This document shows, in pieces, positions 47,913-56,551 of a stretch of 64,000 nt of DNA; within the stretch, counting starts at the first letter, position 1; each line of letters begins with the position of its first letter. Made by a program: the position numbers and the translations under genes. The stretch is taken from the NCBI RefSeq assembly GCF_002891295.1, contig NZ_LGUI01000011.1:62001-126000 (forward strand). Reading direction: 5' to 3'. A model generated the notes under the pieces. It had not been told where the DNA came from. It was given only the letters and a program-made list of their open reading frames with translations, and did no database searches. This DNA is from Streptomyces eurocidicus. GTDB lineage: Bacteria; Actinomycetota; Actinomycetes; Streptomycetales; Streptomycetaceae.

Positions 47913-49463
47913 GTGGACACTTTCGTTTCTCCTGCCGTGGACGGCGCGGCGGGCGTCGAGGTCCTCATCGCCGGCGCCGGCCCCACCGGCCTCGTCCTCG
48001 CCATCGACCTCGCGCGGCGCGGCATCCGCCACCGCGTCGTCGAGCGCTCCGAGCGCGGCTTCCCCGGCTCGCGCGGCACGGGCATCCAGCCCCGCACCCT
48101 GGAGGTGCTGGACGATCTGGGGGCGGTGGCCGCGCTCCAGGAGGCGGGCGGGCCGTGCCCGCCGGTCCAGATCTGGGACGGCCCGGAGCGCGTCCGCGAG
48201 CGGGATCTCGTCCACCGCGCGGAGCCCGGCCCGGCCACGCCCTACCCCGAGCTGCTGATGCTGCCGCAGTGGCGCACGGTCGAGGTGCTGTACGGCCGGC
48301 TGGAAGAGCTGGGCGGCGAGGTGGACTTCGGCACCGAGATGACCGGGTTCGGCCAGGACGCGGACGGGGTCACGGCGACGCTGCGGCGCTCGGACGGCTC
48401 CGAGGAGACCGTGCGGGCGGAGTATCTGGTCGCGGCGGACGGCGGGCGCAGCACGGTGCGCAAGGCGCTCGGCGTCCCCTTCACCGGCGAGCCGGTCGAC
48501 CCGCGCCCGGTGCTGATCGCCGACGTGATGCTGGAGGGCGTCGCCCGCGGGCACTGGCACATGTGGCCGAAGGCGGAGGGCGGGATGCTGGCCGTGCGGC
48601 CGCTGGAGGGGGCGGAGACGTTCCAGGTCATCGCCGGGTACGAGGACGTGACGTACGAGCCGGAGGTCGCGCGCGACGCCACGCCCGAGGCCCTGCTCGC
48701 CCTCCTGGAGCGGCGCACGGGGCTGCCGGGGCTCCGGGTGGGCGAGGTGACGTGGGCGTCGGTGTACCGCGCGCGGGCGGCGATGGCCGAGAGGTTCCGC
48801 ACGGCCCGGGTGTTCCTCGCGGGGGACGCGGCGCACATCCACTCCCCGGCGGGCGGCCAGGGGCTGAACACCAGCGTCCAGGACGCGTACAACCTGGGCT
48901 GGAAGCTGGGCGCGGTGCTGCGGCACGGCGCGCCCGAAGCGCTGCTGGACAGCTATGACGCGGAGCGGGTGCGCGTCGCGGCCGATGTGCTGGGGCTGAG
49001 CACGAGCGTGCACGCCGCCGACCGGGCGCACGCGGAGGACGGCCTGTACCGCCGGGGCCCGGAGACCCTGCAGCTGGACCTGAACTACCGGGAGGGCCCG
49101 CTCACCCGGGAGCTGCGCCGGGGCGTCCCGGAGGGAGCCCTGCGGGCGGGCGACCGCGCGCCCGACGCCCCGTGCGTGGACGCCTCGGGCGCCCCGGTCC
49201 GGCTCTTCGACGCCTTCCGGGGCCCGCACTTCACCCTGCTGGACCTCACGGGCGAGTCGGCCCCGCCGACCGTTCCGGACCTGCCGTGGCTCCGCACGTA
49301 CCGCGTGGGCGGCCCGCACGCGGACCTGCACGACACGGGCGGCCACGCGAAGTCGGCGTACGGCTCGGGGCTGTTCCTGATCCGGCCGGACGGGTATGTG
49401 GGGCTGGCGACGGATGAGGCGGGGGATGTGGCGGAGTATGCAGGGGCAGTGGCGGCAGGCTGA
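47913..49463 (+). CDS. FAD-dependent monooxygenase (aromatic hydroxylase/rifampin-monooxygenase type)
   Basis: This 516-residue class A flavin monooxygenase has GxGxxG motif VLIAGAGPTGLVLAIDL, GTGIQPRTLEVLDDLG, AADGGRSTVRKALGV (DG motif) and RVFLAGDAAHIHSPAGGQGLNTSVQDAYNLGWKL (GD motif). A thioredoxin-like C-terminal domain starts at LRAGDRAPDAPCVD. This layout is found in antibiotic-modifying and polyketide hydroxylases; the substrate is unknown. GTG 47913 is chosen because AAGGAG lies 8 bp upstream; GTG 47904 overlaps that site. With the divergent TetR it looks like an inducible detoxification unit. Confidence 0.9.
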   Translation: MDTFVSPAVDGAAGVEVLIAGAGPTGLVLAIDLARRGIRHRVVERSERGFPGSRGTGIQPRTLEVLDDLGAVAALQEAGGPCPPVQIWDGPERVRERDLVHRAEPGPATPYPELLMLPQWRTVEVLYGRLEELGGEVDFGTEMTGFGQDADGVTATLRRSDGSEETVRAEYLVAADGGRSTVRKALGVPFTGEPVDPRPVLIADVMLEGVARGHWHMWPKAEGGMLAVRPLEGAETFQVIAGYEDVTYEPEVARDATPEALLALLERRTGLPGLRVGEVTWASVYRARAAMAERFRTARVFLAGDAAHIHSPAGGQGLNTSVQDAYNLGWKLGAVLRHGAPEALLDSYDAERVRVAADVLGLSTSVHAADRAHAEDGLYRRGPETLQLDLNYREGPLTRELRRGVPEGALRAGDRAPDAPCVDASGAPVRLFDAFRGPHFTLLDLTGESAPPTVPDLPWLRTYRVGGPHADLHDTGGHAKSAYGSGLFLIRPDGYVGLATDEAGDVAEYAGAVAAG

Positions 49464-49464
49464 G

Positions 49465-49590
49465 ACGCCGGCCGGGCTGATTTCAGCCCGGCCGGCGTTT
49501 GAGGCCACCGCGCGAAGCGCGGAAGGGGGCCCAGGGGCGGAGCCCCGGTTCGGGAAGGGGCGGGGCGGGGACAAAGCCCCACGCAGCGGC
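49465..49590 (+). repeat. intergenic repeat family R copy (terminator between monooxygenase and gntP)
   Basis: A perfect 16-bp hairpin (ACGCCGGCCGGGCTGA with complement, 49465-49498) is followed by the family words GCGTTTGAGG, CCGCGCGAAGCGCGG, a GGGGCGGAGCCCC stem and GGGAAGGGGCGGGGCGGGG. It sits between converging genes. Confidence 0.7.
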
Positions 49591-49611
49591 CCCGCCCACC
49601 CCCGGTCACGG

Positions 49612-51009
49612 CTAAAGCACCAGCGACAGCAACATCACAAACCCCAGCGACACCACAGAGATCACCGTCTCCATCAGAGACCACGTCTTGACCGTCTGCC
49701 CGACGCTCATCCCGAAGTACTCCTTCACCATCCAGAACCCCGCGTCGTTCACATGGCTGAAGAACAGCGACCCGGCCCCGACGGCCAGCACCAGCAGCGC
49801 CGAGTGCGTCGTACTCATATCGGCCGCGAGCGGCGCCACAAGACCGGCCGCCGAGATCGTGGCGACGGTCGCGGAGCCGGTCGCGAGCCGGATGCCGACG
49901 GCGATCAGCCAGGCCAGCAGCAGGGCCGAGACCGACCAGTCCTCGGAGATATCCATGATCATCCGGCCGACGCCCACGTCGATGAGGGTCTGCTTGAAGC
50001 CACCGCCCGCGCCGACGATCAGCAGGATGCCGGCGATCGGCACCAGCGACTTCTCCACGGTCGTGGCCAGCCGGTCGCGGCCGAACCCGGCGGCCCGGCC
50101 GAGGGTGACCAGGCCGACGAGGACGGCGGCGAGCAGCGCTATCAGCGGAGAGCCGACCACATCGGCCACCCGCTGGACGTGGTTCTTGGGGTCGTCCACG
50201 ACGACGTCGACGAGCGCCTTGGCGAGCATGAGCACGACCGGCAGCAGCACGGTGCCCACGGTGACCGCGAAACTCGGGCGGCGCTCCAGCTCCTCGGAGG
50301 GCCGCTGGGGGATCAGCTTCTCGGGCGGGGCGATGTCGACCCAGCGCGCGGCGAGCCGGGAGAACAGCGGCCCGGCGATGACGGCGGTCGGCACGGCGAC
50401 GAGGACGCCGAGCGCGAGGGTCACGCCGAGGTTGGCGTGGATGGCGTCGATCGCGGCCAGCGGGCCGGGGTGCGGGGGCACCAGACCGTGCATCACGGAG
50501 AGGCCGGCGAGGGCGGGGATGCCGATGCGCATCAGGGAGTGGTTGCCGCGCTTGGCGACCAGCAGCACCACCGGGATCAGCAGCACGATCCCGACCTCGA
50601 AGAAGAGCGGGAGCCCGATGATGCCCGCGATCAGCACCATCGCCCAGGGCATGGAGCGCGTACCGGCCTTGGCGAGGATGGTGTCCACGATCTGGTCGGC
50701 GCCGCCGGAGTCGGCGAGCAGCTTGCCGAGGATCGAGCCGAGCGCGATGAGGACGCCGACGCCCGCGACGGTCGAGCCGAGGCCGGTCGTGAAGCTGGCG
50801 ATGCCCTTGTCCAGGGGTGCGCCCGCGACGGCGCCGAGCACCAGGGAGCCGATGGTCAGGGCCAGAAAGGCGTGCAGCTTGAGGCGGGTGATGAGGAGGA
50901 CGATGACGGCGATGCCGACGAGGACCGCGATGCCCAGCTGGCCATGGCCCGCTGAGGTGATCGGTCCGGCGGGGGCCGCGGCCAGCATCTCGACGCTGAG
51001 AGTGCTCAC
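49612..51009 (-). CDS. gluconate:proton symporter, GntP family
   Basis: The 465-residue permease has about 12 to 14 hydrophobic segments. Family motifs are SILGKLLADSGGADQIVDTIL, IGLPLFFEVGIVLL, HGLVPPHPGPLAAID and SLFFSHVNDAGFWMVKEYFGMSVGQT. It imports gluconate (or a related aldonate). GTG 51009 follows TAGGAAG. It lies 32 bp after gluconokinase, in one operon. Confidence 0.92.
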   Translation of the reverse strand: MSTLSVEMLAAAPAGPITSAGHGQLGIAVLVGIAVIVLLITRLKLHAFLALTIGSLVLGAVAGAPLDKGIASFTTGLGSTVAGVGVLIALGSILGKLLADSGGADQIVDTILAKAGTRSMPWAMVLIAGIIGLPLFFEVGIVLLIPVVLLVAKRGNHSLMRIGIPALAGLSVMHGLVPPHPGPLAAIDAIHANLGVTLALGVLVAVPTAVIAGPLFSRLAARWVDIAPPEKLIPQRPSEELERRPSFAVTVGTVLLPVVLMLAKALVDVVVDDPKNHVQRVADVVGSPLIALLAAVLVGLVTLGRAAGFGRDRLATTVEKSLVPIAGILLIVGAGGGFKQTLIDVGVGRMIMDISEDWSVSALLLAWLIAVGIRLATGSATVATISAAGLVAPLAADMSTTHSALLVLAVGAGSLFFSHVNDAGFWMVKEYFGMSVGQTVKTWSLMETVISVVSLGFVMLLSLVL

Positions 51010-51041
51010 GGGGGCTTCCTAAGGGGGTCGGGGGGAGGGTG

Positions 51042-51584
51042 CTAGAGCCGCCGGAGGGCGGTGGTGGCCCGTTCGGCGATGGCCTCGGGGCCGGGCGTGA
51101 CGTCAACGGCGACGCCCGCCTCGTCCGCGTCGAGCGGTTCCAGGGTCGCGAACTGCGAGTCCAGGAGCCGTCCGGTCATGAAGTGCCCCTTGCGGGCGGC
51201 CATCCGCTCGGCGATCAGCTCGCGGTCGCCGGTGAGGTGCAGGAAGACGATGCCGGGGGCGGCGGCGCGGAGCCGGTCGCGGTAGGCGCGCTTGAGGGCG
51301 GAGCAGCTCACGACTCCGCCGAGCCCGGCGCGGCCGTGCGCCCAGGCCCCGATGGCGTCCAGCCAGGGGGCGCGGTCGGCGTCGTCGAGCGGGGTGCCCG
51401 AGGACATCTTGGCGATGTTGGCGGCCGGGTGGAAGTCGTCGCCCTCGGCGTAGGGAACGCCGAGGGCCGCCGCCACCAGGGGGCCGATGGTGGTCTTGCC
51501 CGTGCCGGACACTCCCATGACGGCCACGACGCGGGGGGCGGCCTCATGGGGGTGGGGGGTGTTCGGGGCGTGGGGGGCCTGCAT
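51042..51584 (-). CDS. gntK: gluconokinase
   Basis: The 180-residue P-loop kinase phosphorylates gluconate. It has MGVSGTGKTTIGPLVA (Walker A), YAEGDDFHPAANIAKMSSGTPLDDADRAPWL (gluconate site), VSCSALKRAYRD and RKGHFMTGRLLDSQFATLE. ATG 51584 is preferred because GAGG lies 5 bp upstream; an in-frame GTG at 51635 would add 17 residues. The first gene of the gluconate operon; the GntR gene is divergent. Confidence 0.92.
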   Translation of the reverse strand: MQAPHAPNTPHPHEAAPRVVAVMGVSGTGKTTIGPLVAAALGVPYAEGDDFHPAANIAKMSSGTPLDDADRAPWLDAIGAWAHGRAGLGGVVSCSALKRAYRDRLRAAAPGIVFLHLTGDRELIAERMAARKGHFMTGRLLDSQFATLEPLDADEAGVAVDVTPGPEAIAERATTALRRL

Positions 51585-51644
51585 CGCTACCTCGTTGTCC
51601 TCGTCGACCTCGACGCCATTGGCGATGCGGCTCACTCAAGCTCA

Positions 51645-51662
51645 TTGATACGACGTATTCAA
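51645..51662. promoter_or_regulatory. candidate GntR operator between gntK and gntR
   Basis: TTGATACGACGTATTCAA is an 18-bp imperfect palindrome in the AT-rich divergent promoter region. FadR-type GntR proteins bind such sites. Assignment is by position. Confidence 0.5.
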
Positions 51663-51722
51663 GACCCCGTGACCTAAAAGTCATACTTAATTGGGGGTGC
51701 CGGGGAAACGTAGGCTGACCCC

Positions 51723-52424
51723 ATGGAAAACCAGGGGCAGGGGCTGCACGCGCGCGTGCTGGAGTCCCTCGGGCCCGCGATCACGGCAGGCGAGTACGGG
51801 CCGGGCACGGTCCTGCGGACGGACGAGCTGGAGGAGCGGTTCGCCGTCTCGCGCACCGTCATCCGCGAGGCGGTCCGCGTCCTGGAGTCCATGCGCCTGG
51901 TCTCCTCCCGGCGCCGGGTCGGCGTGACGGTGCTGCCCACGGAGGAGTGGAACGTCTACGACCCGCAGGTGATCCGCTGGCGGCTGGCCGGGGCCGACCG
52001 GCCGCGCCAGCTGCGCTCGCTGACCGTGCTGCGCTCGGCCGTGGAACCCGTGGCGGCGGGGCTCGCCGCCCGGCTGGCCACCCCGGAGCAGTGCGCGGAG
52101 CTCACGGAACACGCCCTCGGCATGGTCGCCACCTCGCGCGGCCAGCAGCTGGCCGGCTATCTGGTGCACGACGTCGCGTTCCACCGCGTGATCCTGCGCG
52201 CCTCCGGCAACGAGATGTTCGCCCGCCTGGGGGAAGTCGTCGCCGAGGTCCTGACCGGCCGGACCGAACACCAGGTGATGTTCACCGACCCGGACCCGGC
52301 GGCCGTCACCCTGCACGTACGGGTCGCCGAGGCCGTACGCGAGCGGGACGCGGCCCGGGCGGAGGCCCTGACGCGGGAGATCACGGCCGGGGCGATGGCG
52401 GAGCTGGACATCCTGGCGCCGTAG
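51723..52424 (+). CDS. GntR-family (FadR/FCD) gluconate-operon regulator
   Basis: The 233-residue protein has an N-terminal winged helix (LHARVLESLGPAITAGEYGPG, LEERFAVSRTVIREAVRVLESMRLVSSRRRVGVTV). A C-terminal FCD domain (about 95-225) has metal-ligand-type residues in HDVAFHRVILRASGN and HVRVAEAVRERD. It is probably a repressor of the divergent gntK-gntP genes, released by gluconate or its phosphate. The amidase reading frame runs antisense through its last 268 bp. Confidence 0.9.
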   Translation: MENQGQGLHARVLESLGPAITAGEYGPGTVLRTDELEERFAVSRTVIREAVRVLESMRLVSSRRRVGVTVLPTEEWNVYDPQVIRWRLAGADRPRQLRSLTVLRSAVEPVAAGLAARLATPEQCAELTEHALGMVATSRGQQLAGYLVHDVAFHRVILRASGNEMFARLGEVVAEVLTGRTEHQVMFTDPDPAAVTLHVRVAEAVRERDAARAEALTREITAGAMAELDILAP

Positions 52425-54328
52425 CCGCGCCGGAAGCCGGGTGCCGCTCCGGCCGATGTCGCGGAATCGTCAGCGGGCCGTACCGGGTGCGGTACGGCCG
52501 CGACACGGCACATCAGATAAGCGACAAAATCATCGTGTTGTCGAACGCTCATCCGTAGCCTGGCGGTATGCGCCACGAGGATCGCCATGAGGACGAGGAC
52601 GACCGGCCGCCGCTCTTCACGCGCCGCCGGTACGGGAGCCGTTGGGTCTACAACGACCGCAACCCGGGCGGGCTGGCGCTCATCGTGATCGCGCCGGTGG
52701 TGGCGGTGGGGGTGCTGCTGCTTCTGTCGTACGGGTCGCCGAGGTAGAAGGTGCCCCCGGACGGGCTGATTTTCAGCCCGTCCGGCGTTTGAGGACACCG
52801 CGCGGAACGGGGGCCCGGGGATCTCCCCGGTTTCGGGAAGGGGCGGGGCTGGGGAAAGGCCGCCCGCAGGGCACCTAGCCCCCGGACGGCAACCGCGACC
52901 CCACCCCGCCCCACCCACCCCCACGGCCCCAAACCCCGCCGGCCACCGCTCGTACCACCGCAGATCCCCCTCCAACTGCCCCGCCAGCGAGATGAGCAGC
53001 GGCTCCCCACCCCCCGGCCCCAACAGCTGCACCCCCAGCGGAAGCCCGCCGTCCGTGAAGCCCGCCGGCACGCTCACCCCCGGCCACCCCAGGACGTTCC
53101 ACGGCCAGGAGTACGGACACGCCGCGATCATCGCGCTGTCCGTGCGCCGGGTGGAGAGGCCCGCCATCTCGCCCGTACGCAGCGGTGGTACGGCCGTGCT
53201 GGGCGTCAGCACCACGTCGAAGCGGTCGAAGATCTCGCCGATCCGGTGCCGTGACCGGGGCTCCGCCGCGCGCGCCGCGCGCAGCGCGCCCCCGCCCAGG
53301 AGCAGCCCGAGGCGCGCGTTCGCCCTGGTGCGGGTGTCGAGGACCGCCCGGTCCGGGACCTGGCGGGCCCATTCCCGGATGCCGGCCATCGAGCGGGGTA
53401 CGAAGCCCAGCCCGATCAGGCCGTAGCGCGGGTCCTCCTCGATCACCTCGTGCCCCAGCGCTTCCAGCCGTTCCGCGATCCGCAGGGTCGCGGAACGGGC
53501 GGCCGGGTCCAGCCGGTGGCGCGCACCGGCGAACGCGGGCCGCAGCGACAGCGCGATCCGCAGCCGTCCGGGGTCCCGGCCGACCGCCGCGAGGACATCG
53601 ACGGCTTCCGGCCGGTGCAGGTCACCGGCGTGCGAGCCGCTCACCACGTGCAGCAGCAGGGCCGCGTCGGCGACCGTACGGGCCAGTGGGCCGTGGCAGG
53701 TGATGCCCTGGAACGCCTCGGGTTCCGGCCATGTCGAGACCCGGCCGCGCTGCGGCTTGATGCCCACGAGATGCGTCCAGGCCGCCGGGATGCGGAGCGA
53801 GCCGGCGCCGTCCGAGCCCAGCGCGGCGGGCACCACCCCCGCGGCGACGGCCGCGGCGGCGCCGCCCGAGGAGCCGCCGGGGGTGTGCGCGGGGTTCCAC
53901 GGGTTGCGCGTCACCCCGAAGGCGGGGCCCTCCGTGAAGGGGAACTGGCCGAACTCCGGGGTGTTGGTCTTGCCGACGATCACCGCGCCCGCGGCCCGTA
54001 GCCGCCGTACGGCCTCGCTGTCGGCCGTCTTCGGCGGGAAGTCCCCGGCGCTGCCGAAGGCCGTGGGCCAGCCGGCCATGTCCATGTCGTCCTTGACGGC
54101 CACCGGCACGCCCAGCAGCGGCAGCCGCTCCCCGGCCGCCAGCCGCAGGTCGGCGGCCTCGGCCTCCTCGGCGGCCGCCTCGGCCCGCACCCACCGGAAG
54201 GCGTTGAGCAGGGGCTGGGTCGCCTCGATCCGCCCGAGCGCCCGCCCGACCAGCTCCCGCGAGGACACCTCGCCGGCCGCCAGCGCTCTCGCCTGATCTC
54301 CCAGCCCTCCGGCTATGAACCCCGTCAC
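52157..54328 (-). CDS. amidase signature-family protein, reading frame extends past expected end
   Basis: The amidase core (residues about 1-465, down to about 52930) has the Ser-cisSer-Lys triad. Lys is in VPVAVKDDMDMAG, and cis-Ser/Ser are in TPGGSSGGAAAAVAAGVVPAALGSDGAGSLRIPAAW. Such enzymes hydrolyse amides. After LRWYERWPAGFGAVG the frame has no stop and runs about 250 residues further. It passes through a family R repeat, antisense to a small protein gene and to the 3' end of gntR. A TAG at 52875-52877 lies in a neighbouring frame. The tail has poor coding character, so a 1-bp indel near 52880-52940 (real or an assembly error) is likely. GTG 54328 has GGGAGGGGGA just upstream; ATG 54346 is the alternative. 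Confidence 0.75.
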   Translation of the reverse strand: MTGFIAGGLGDQARALAAGEVSSRELVGRALGRIEATQPLLNAFRWVRAEAAAEEAEAADLRLAAGERLPLLGVPVAVKDDMDMAGWPTAFGSAGDFPPKTADSEAVRRLRAAGAVIVGKTNTPEFGQFPFTEGPAFGVTRNPWNPAHTPGGSSGGAAAAVAAGVVPAALGSDGAGSLRIPAAWTHLVGIKPQRGRVSTWPEPEAFQGITCHGPLARTVADAALLLHVVSGSHAGDLHRPEAVDVLAAVGRDPGRLRIALSLRPAFAGARHRLDPAARSATLRIAERLEALGHEVIEEDPRYGLIGLGFVPRSMAGIREWARQVPDRAVLDTRTRANARLGLLLGGGALRAARAAEPRSRHRIGEIFDRFDVVLTPSTAVPPLRTGEMAGLSTRRTDSAMIAACPYSWPWNVLGWPGVSVPAGFTDGGLPLGVQLLGPGGGEPLLISLAGQLEGDLRWYERWPAGFGAVGVGGAGWGRGCRPGARCPAGGLSPAPPLPETGEIPGPPFRAVSSNAGRAENQPVRGHLLPRRPVRQKQQHPHRHHRRDHDERQPARVAVVVDPTAPVPAAREERRPVVLVLMAILVAHTARLRMSVRQHDDFVAYLMCRVAAVPHPVRPADDSATSAGAAPGFRRGYGARMSSSAIAPAVISRVRASARAASRSRTASATRTCRVTAAGSGSVNITWCSVRPVRTSATTSPRRANISLPEARRITRWNATSCTR
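52568..52747 (+). CDS. small membrane protein (59 residues)
   Basis: It reads MRHEDRHEDEDDRPPLFTRR, then YGSRWVYNDRNPGG and a hydrophobic helix LALIVIAPVVAVGVLLLLSYG. An acidic/basic N-terminus with a single C-terminal membrane anchor is a common small-protein layout in Streptomyces. Codon positions are GC3-biased as in real genes. A family R repeat with a terminator hairpin begins 9 bp after the stop, which supports a real transcript end. Function is unknown. Confidence 0.65.
   Translation: MRHEDRHEDEDDRPPLFTRRRYGSRWVYNDRNPGGLALIVIAPVVAVGVLLLLSYGSPR
52757..52872 (+). repeat. intergenic repeat family R copy downstream of the small membrane gene
   Basis: A 13-bp hairpin (CCGGACGGGCTGA with complement, 52757-52785) is followed by CGTTTGAGGACACCGCGCGG, a GGGGGCCCGGGG/CCCCGG stem and GGGAAGGGGCGGGGCTGGGG. 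It probably terminates transcription. Confidence 0.7.
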
Positions 54329-54572
54329 CTGATCCCCCTCCCCCATGGACAATCCACGGTAGGGGAACGGGAGTTGTCCGCACAGGCTGACGAGTGCGGG
54401 CGTGACGTGAGCCACTCCCCCTTTACCGGGCGGGGCGGGGCGCGCACGGTGGAACGAGGAGTGCGGAGTAACGGGCGACGCGGGACGCCACACGGTTCAC
54501 GCGGCGCACGGAGACCACACCGAGGGAAAAGCCCCCGCCGATCACTTGATCACCGAACCGAGGACACCCACC

Positions 54573-54716
54573 ATGACCGACACCACGGCCGCCGTCCGCG
54601 CCCGCACGGGCGGCCCCTCCGATCCGTCCGAGAAGGACCGGCTCGTCGAGCAGGTGGCGGGCTGGACCCTGGTCGTGGTGATCGCGATGCTGATCACGCA
54701 GCTCGGGCTGGTCTGA
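54573..54716 (+). CDS. small single-span membrane protein (47 residues)
   Basis: It reads MTDTTAAVRARTGGPSDPSE followed by KDRLVEQVAGWT and a hydrophobic helix LVVVIAMLITQLGLV at the C-terminus. GAGGACACCCACC precedes the ATG, giving a plausible ribosome site at 8 to 10 bp. GC bias at third positions supports coding. It stands between the amidase (divergent) and the secreted hydrolase. Function is unknown. Confidence 0.6.
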   Translation: MTDTTAAVRARTGGPSDPSEKDRLVEQVAGWTLVVVIAMLITQLGLV

Positions 54717-54826
54717 GCGGAGGGGGCGCCGCGCGCGGGCCGGATCCCCGCCCGGGGGTTACCCCCACCCCTAAGGGCACGGCTGGCCGGATGGGCAACA
54801 GCGCCCCCGGCCAACACCCTTGCTGC

Positions 54827-56443
54827 ATGCGATCTTTCCACCGCAAGGCCATCCTGCTCACCCTCTCCACCACGGCTTGCGCCGCAGCCCTGACGGCCCC
54901 CGCGCAGGCGCGACCGCACGCGCCGGAACCGAAGGCCACGGGCCTCGGCTGGCAGTCCTGCGACGGGACCCCGGGCGCCGCGAAGACCGGGACGGGCACC
55001 GGCACGGGCACCGGTACCGGCACCGGCACGGGCACCGGTACCGGCACGGGCACCGGCGGGGCCCCCGCCCGCGAGTGCGCCACCCTCTCCGTACCGGTCG
55101 ACCACGCCGCCCCCGACGGCCCCCGGACCGACATCGCCGTGTCCCGCCTGCGCAGCGACCGTCCCGAGGCCCGCCGTGGCACCCTCCTCCTCATCCCCGG
55201 CGGACCGGGCGGTTCCGGCCGCGAATGGCTCGCGCAGCAGGGCGCGGAACTGCGCGAACGGACCGGTGGCGCGTACGACATCGTCAGCCTCGACCCGCGC
55301 GGGGTGGGCGGCAGCGCCAAGGCGGACTGCCGGCTCTCGGACGACGACCGCGAGCTGACCCATCTGCGCCCCTGGCCGGGCGCGGGCGGCGACATCAGCG
55401 AGAACGTGACCCGCGCCCGCCGCGTCGCCGACGCCTGCGCGCGCAACGGCGGCGCTCTCCTGCGCAGCGTCTCCACCGCCAACGAGGTCCGCGACATCGA
55501 CCGGTTCCGCCAGGCCCTCGGCGAGGAGAAGCTGTCGGCGTGGGGCGTCTCGTACGGCGCGTACGTGGGCGCCCTCTACGCCCAGAAGCACCCGGAACGC
55601 ACGGACCGCTGGCTCCTGGACAGCAGCGGCGACCCGGACCCGACGCGCCTGGAACGGAGCTGGTCGGCAAACATGGCCATGGGCGCGGAGGACCGCTTCC
55701 CGGACTTCGCGCGGTGGGCGGCGGACCCCGCCCGCGACAAGGCGCACCGGGTGGCCGGGCGCGAGGCGGACGTACGGCGGGAGTTCCTCGCGGTGGCGGC
55801 GCGACTGGACGCGCGCCCCCGCGAGTTCCGGGACGGCCACTTCCCCCTGACCGGGAACCGCCTCCGCCAGGCGCTCCAGCAGGCCCTGTACGGCAAGGGC
55901 ACGGACAAGGACGGCACGTTCACCGCGCTGTCCGCGCTGATCGTCGCGGCCCGGGACACCACCGGCCCGCTGACCGTGCCCGACCCGCTGCCTGCGGGCC
56001 CGATCTCGCAGGACCAGTCGGCGGTCATCGTCGGCACCCTCTGCAACGACGTGAACTGGCCGCGCTCGGTGGCCTCCTACGCCCGTGACGTGGCCGCCGA
56101 CCGGGCCCGGTACCCGCTCACCGCGGGCATGCCCGTGGGCATCCTCCCGTGCGCCTTCTGGAAGGGCGGCGCGACGGAGAAGCCCACCCGCATCACCGCG
56201 GACGGCCCGTCGAACATCCTGATGATCCAGAACCAGCGCGACCCGGCCACTCCGTACCGGGGCGCCCTGAAGATGCGCGAGGCCCTGGGCGACCGCGCCC
56301 GCCTGGTCACGGTCGACGCGGGCGGCCACGGCGTCTACCTGGACACCGGCAACAACTGCGCCGACCGCGCGGCCACGGACTTCCTCACCAAGGGCACCCG
56401 CCCGAACCAGGACAAAACCTGCGAGCCCGAATCCGCCGCGTAA
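54827..56443 (+). CDS. secreted alpha/beta-hydrolase, tripeptidyl aminopeptidase-like
   Basis: The 538-residue exported protein has a signal peptide MRSFHRKAILLTLSTTACAA (cleavage about AQA at 29). A Thr-Gly dipeptide repeat of about 26 residues follows. The peptidase core has LLLIPGGPGGSGREWL (oxyanion), nucleophile in WGVSYGAYVGALYA, IQNQRDPATPY with the acid, and VDAGGHGVYLD with the His. It resembles Streptomyces SlpD/Tap-type tripeptidyl aminopeptidases. Cys residues in CARNGG, CNDVNW and CAFWKG may make disulfides. ATG 54827 is chosen for the signal peptide. Confidence 0.88.
   Translation: MRSFHRKAILLTLSTTACAAALTAPAQARPHAPEPKATGLGWQSCDGTPGAAKTGTGTGTGTGTGTGTGTGTGTGTGGAPARECATLSVPVDHAAPDGPRTDIAVSRLRSDRPEARRGTLLLIPGGPGGSGREWLAQQGAELRERTGGAYDIVSLDPRGVGGSAKADCRLSDDDRELTHLRPWPGAGGDISENVTRARRVADACARNGGALLRSVSTANEVRDIDRFRQALGEEKLSAWGVSYGAYVGALYAQKHPERTDRWLLDSSGDPDPTRLERSWSANMAMGAEDRFPDFARWAADPARDKAHRVAGREADVRREFLAVAARLDARPREFRDGHFPLTGNRLRQALQQALYGKGTDKDGTFTALSALIVAARDTTGPLTVPDPLPAGPISQDQSAVIVGTLCNDVNWPRSVASYARDVAADRARYPLTAGMPVGILPCAFWKGGATEKPTRITADGPSNILMIQNQRDPATPYRGALKMREALGDRARLVTVDAGGHGVYLDTGNNCADRAATDFLTKGTRPNQDKTCEPESAA
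54991..55057 (+). repeat. hexanucleotide (Thr-Gly) microsatellite in the hydrolase gene
   Basis: About 11 units of ACSGGC/ACCGGT-type hexamers encode a run of Thr-Gly. All units keep the frame. Confidence 0.85.
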
Positions 56444-56551
56444 GCCTTACGTCCACTCCTCCTCACTCATCCCGCACGCACCACCACACCCCGTGCCGGT
56501 GACGCGGTGTCGGTTATCTAGGCTGGCCGCACAAGGGGAGGGGCGTACGCA

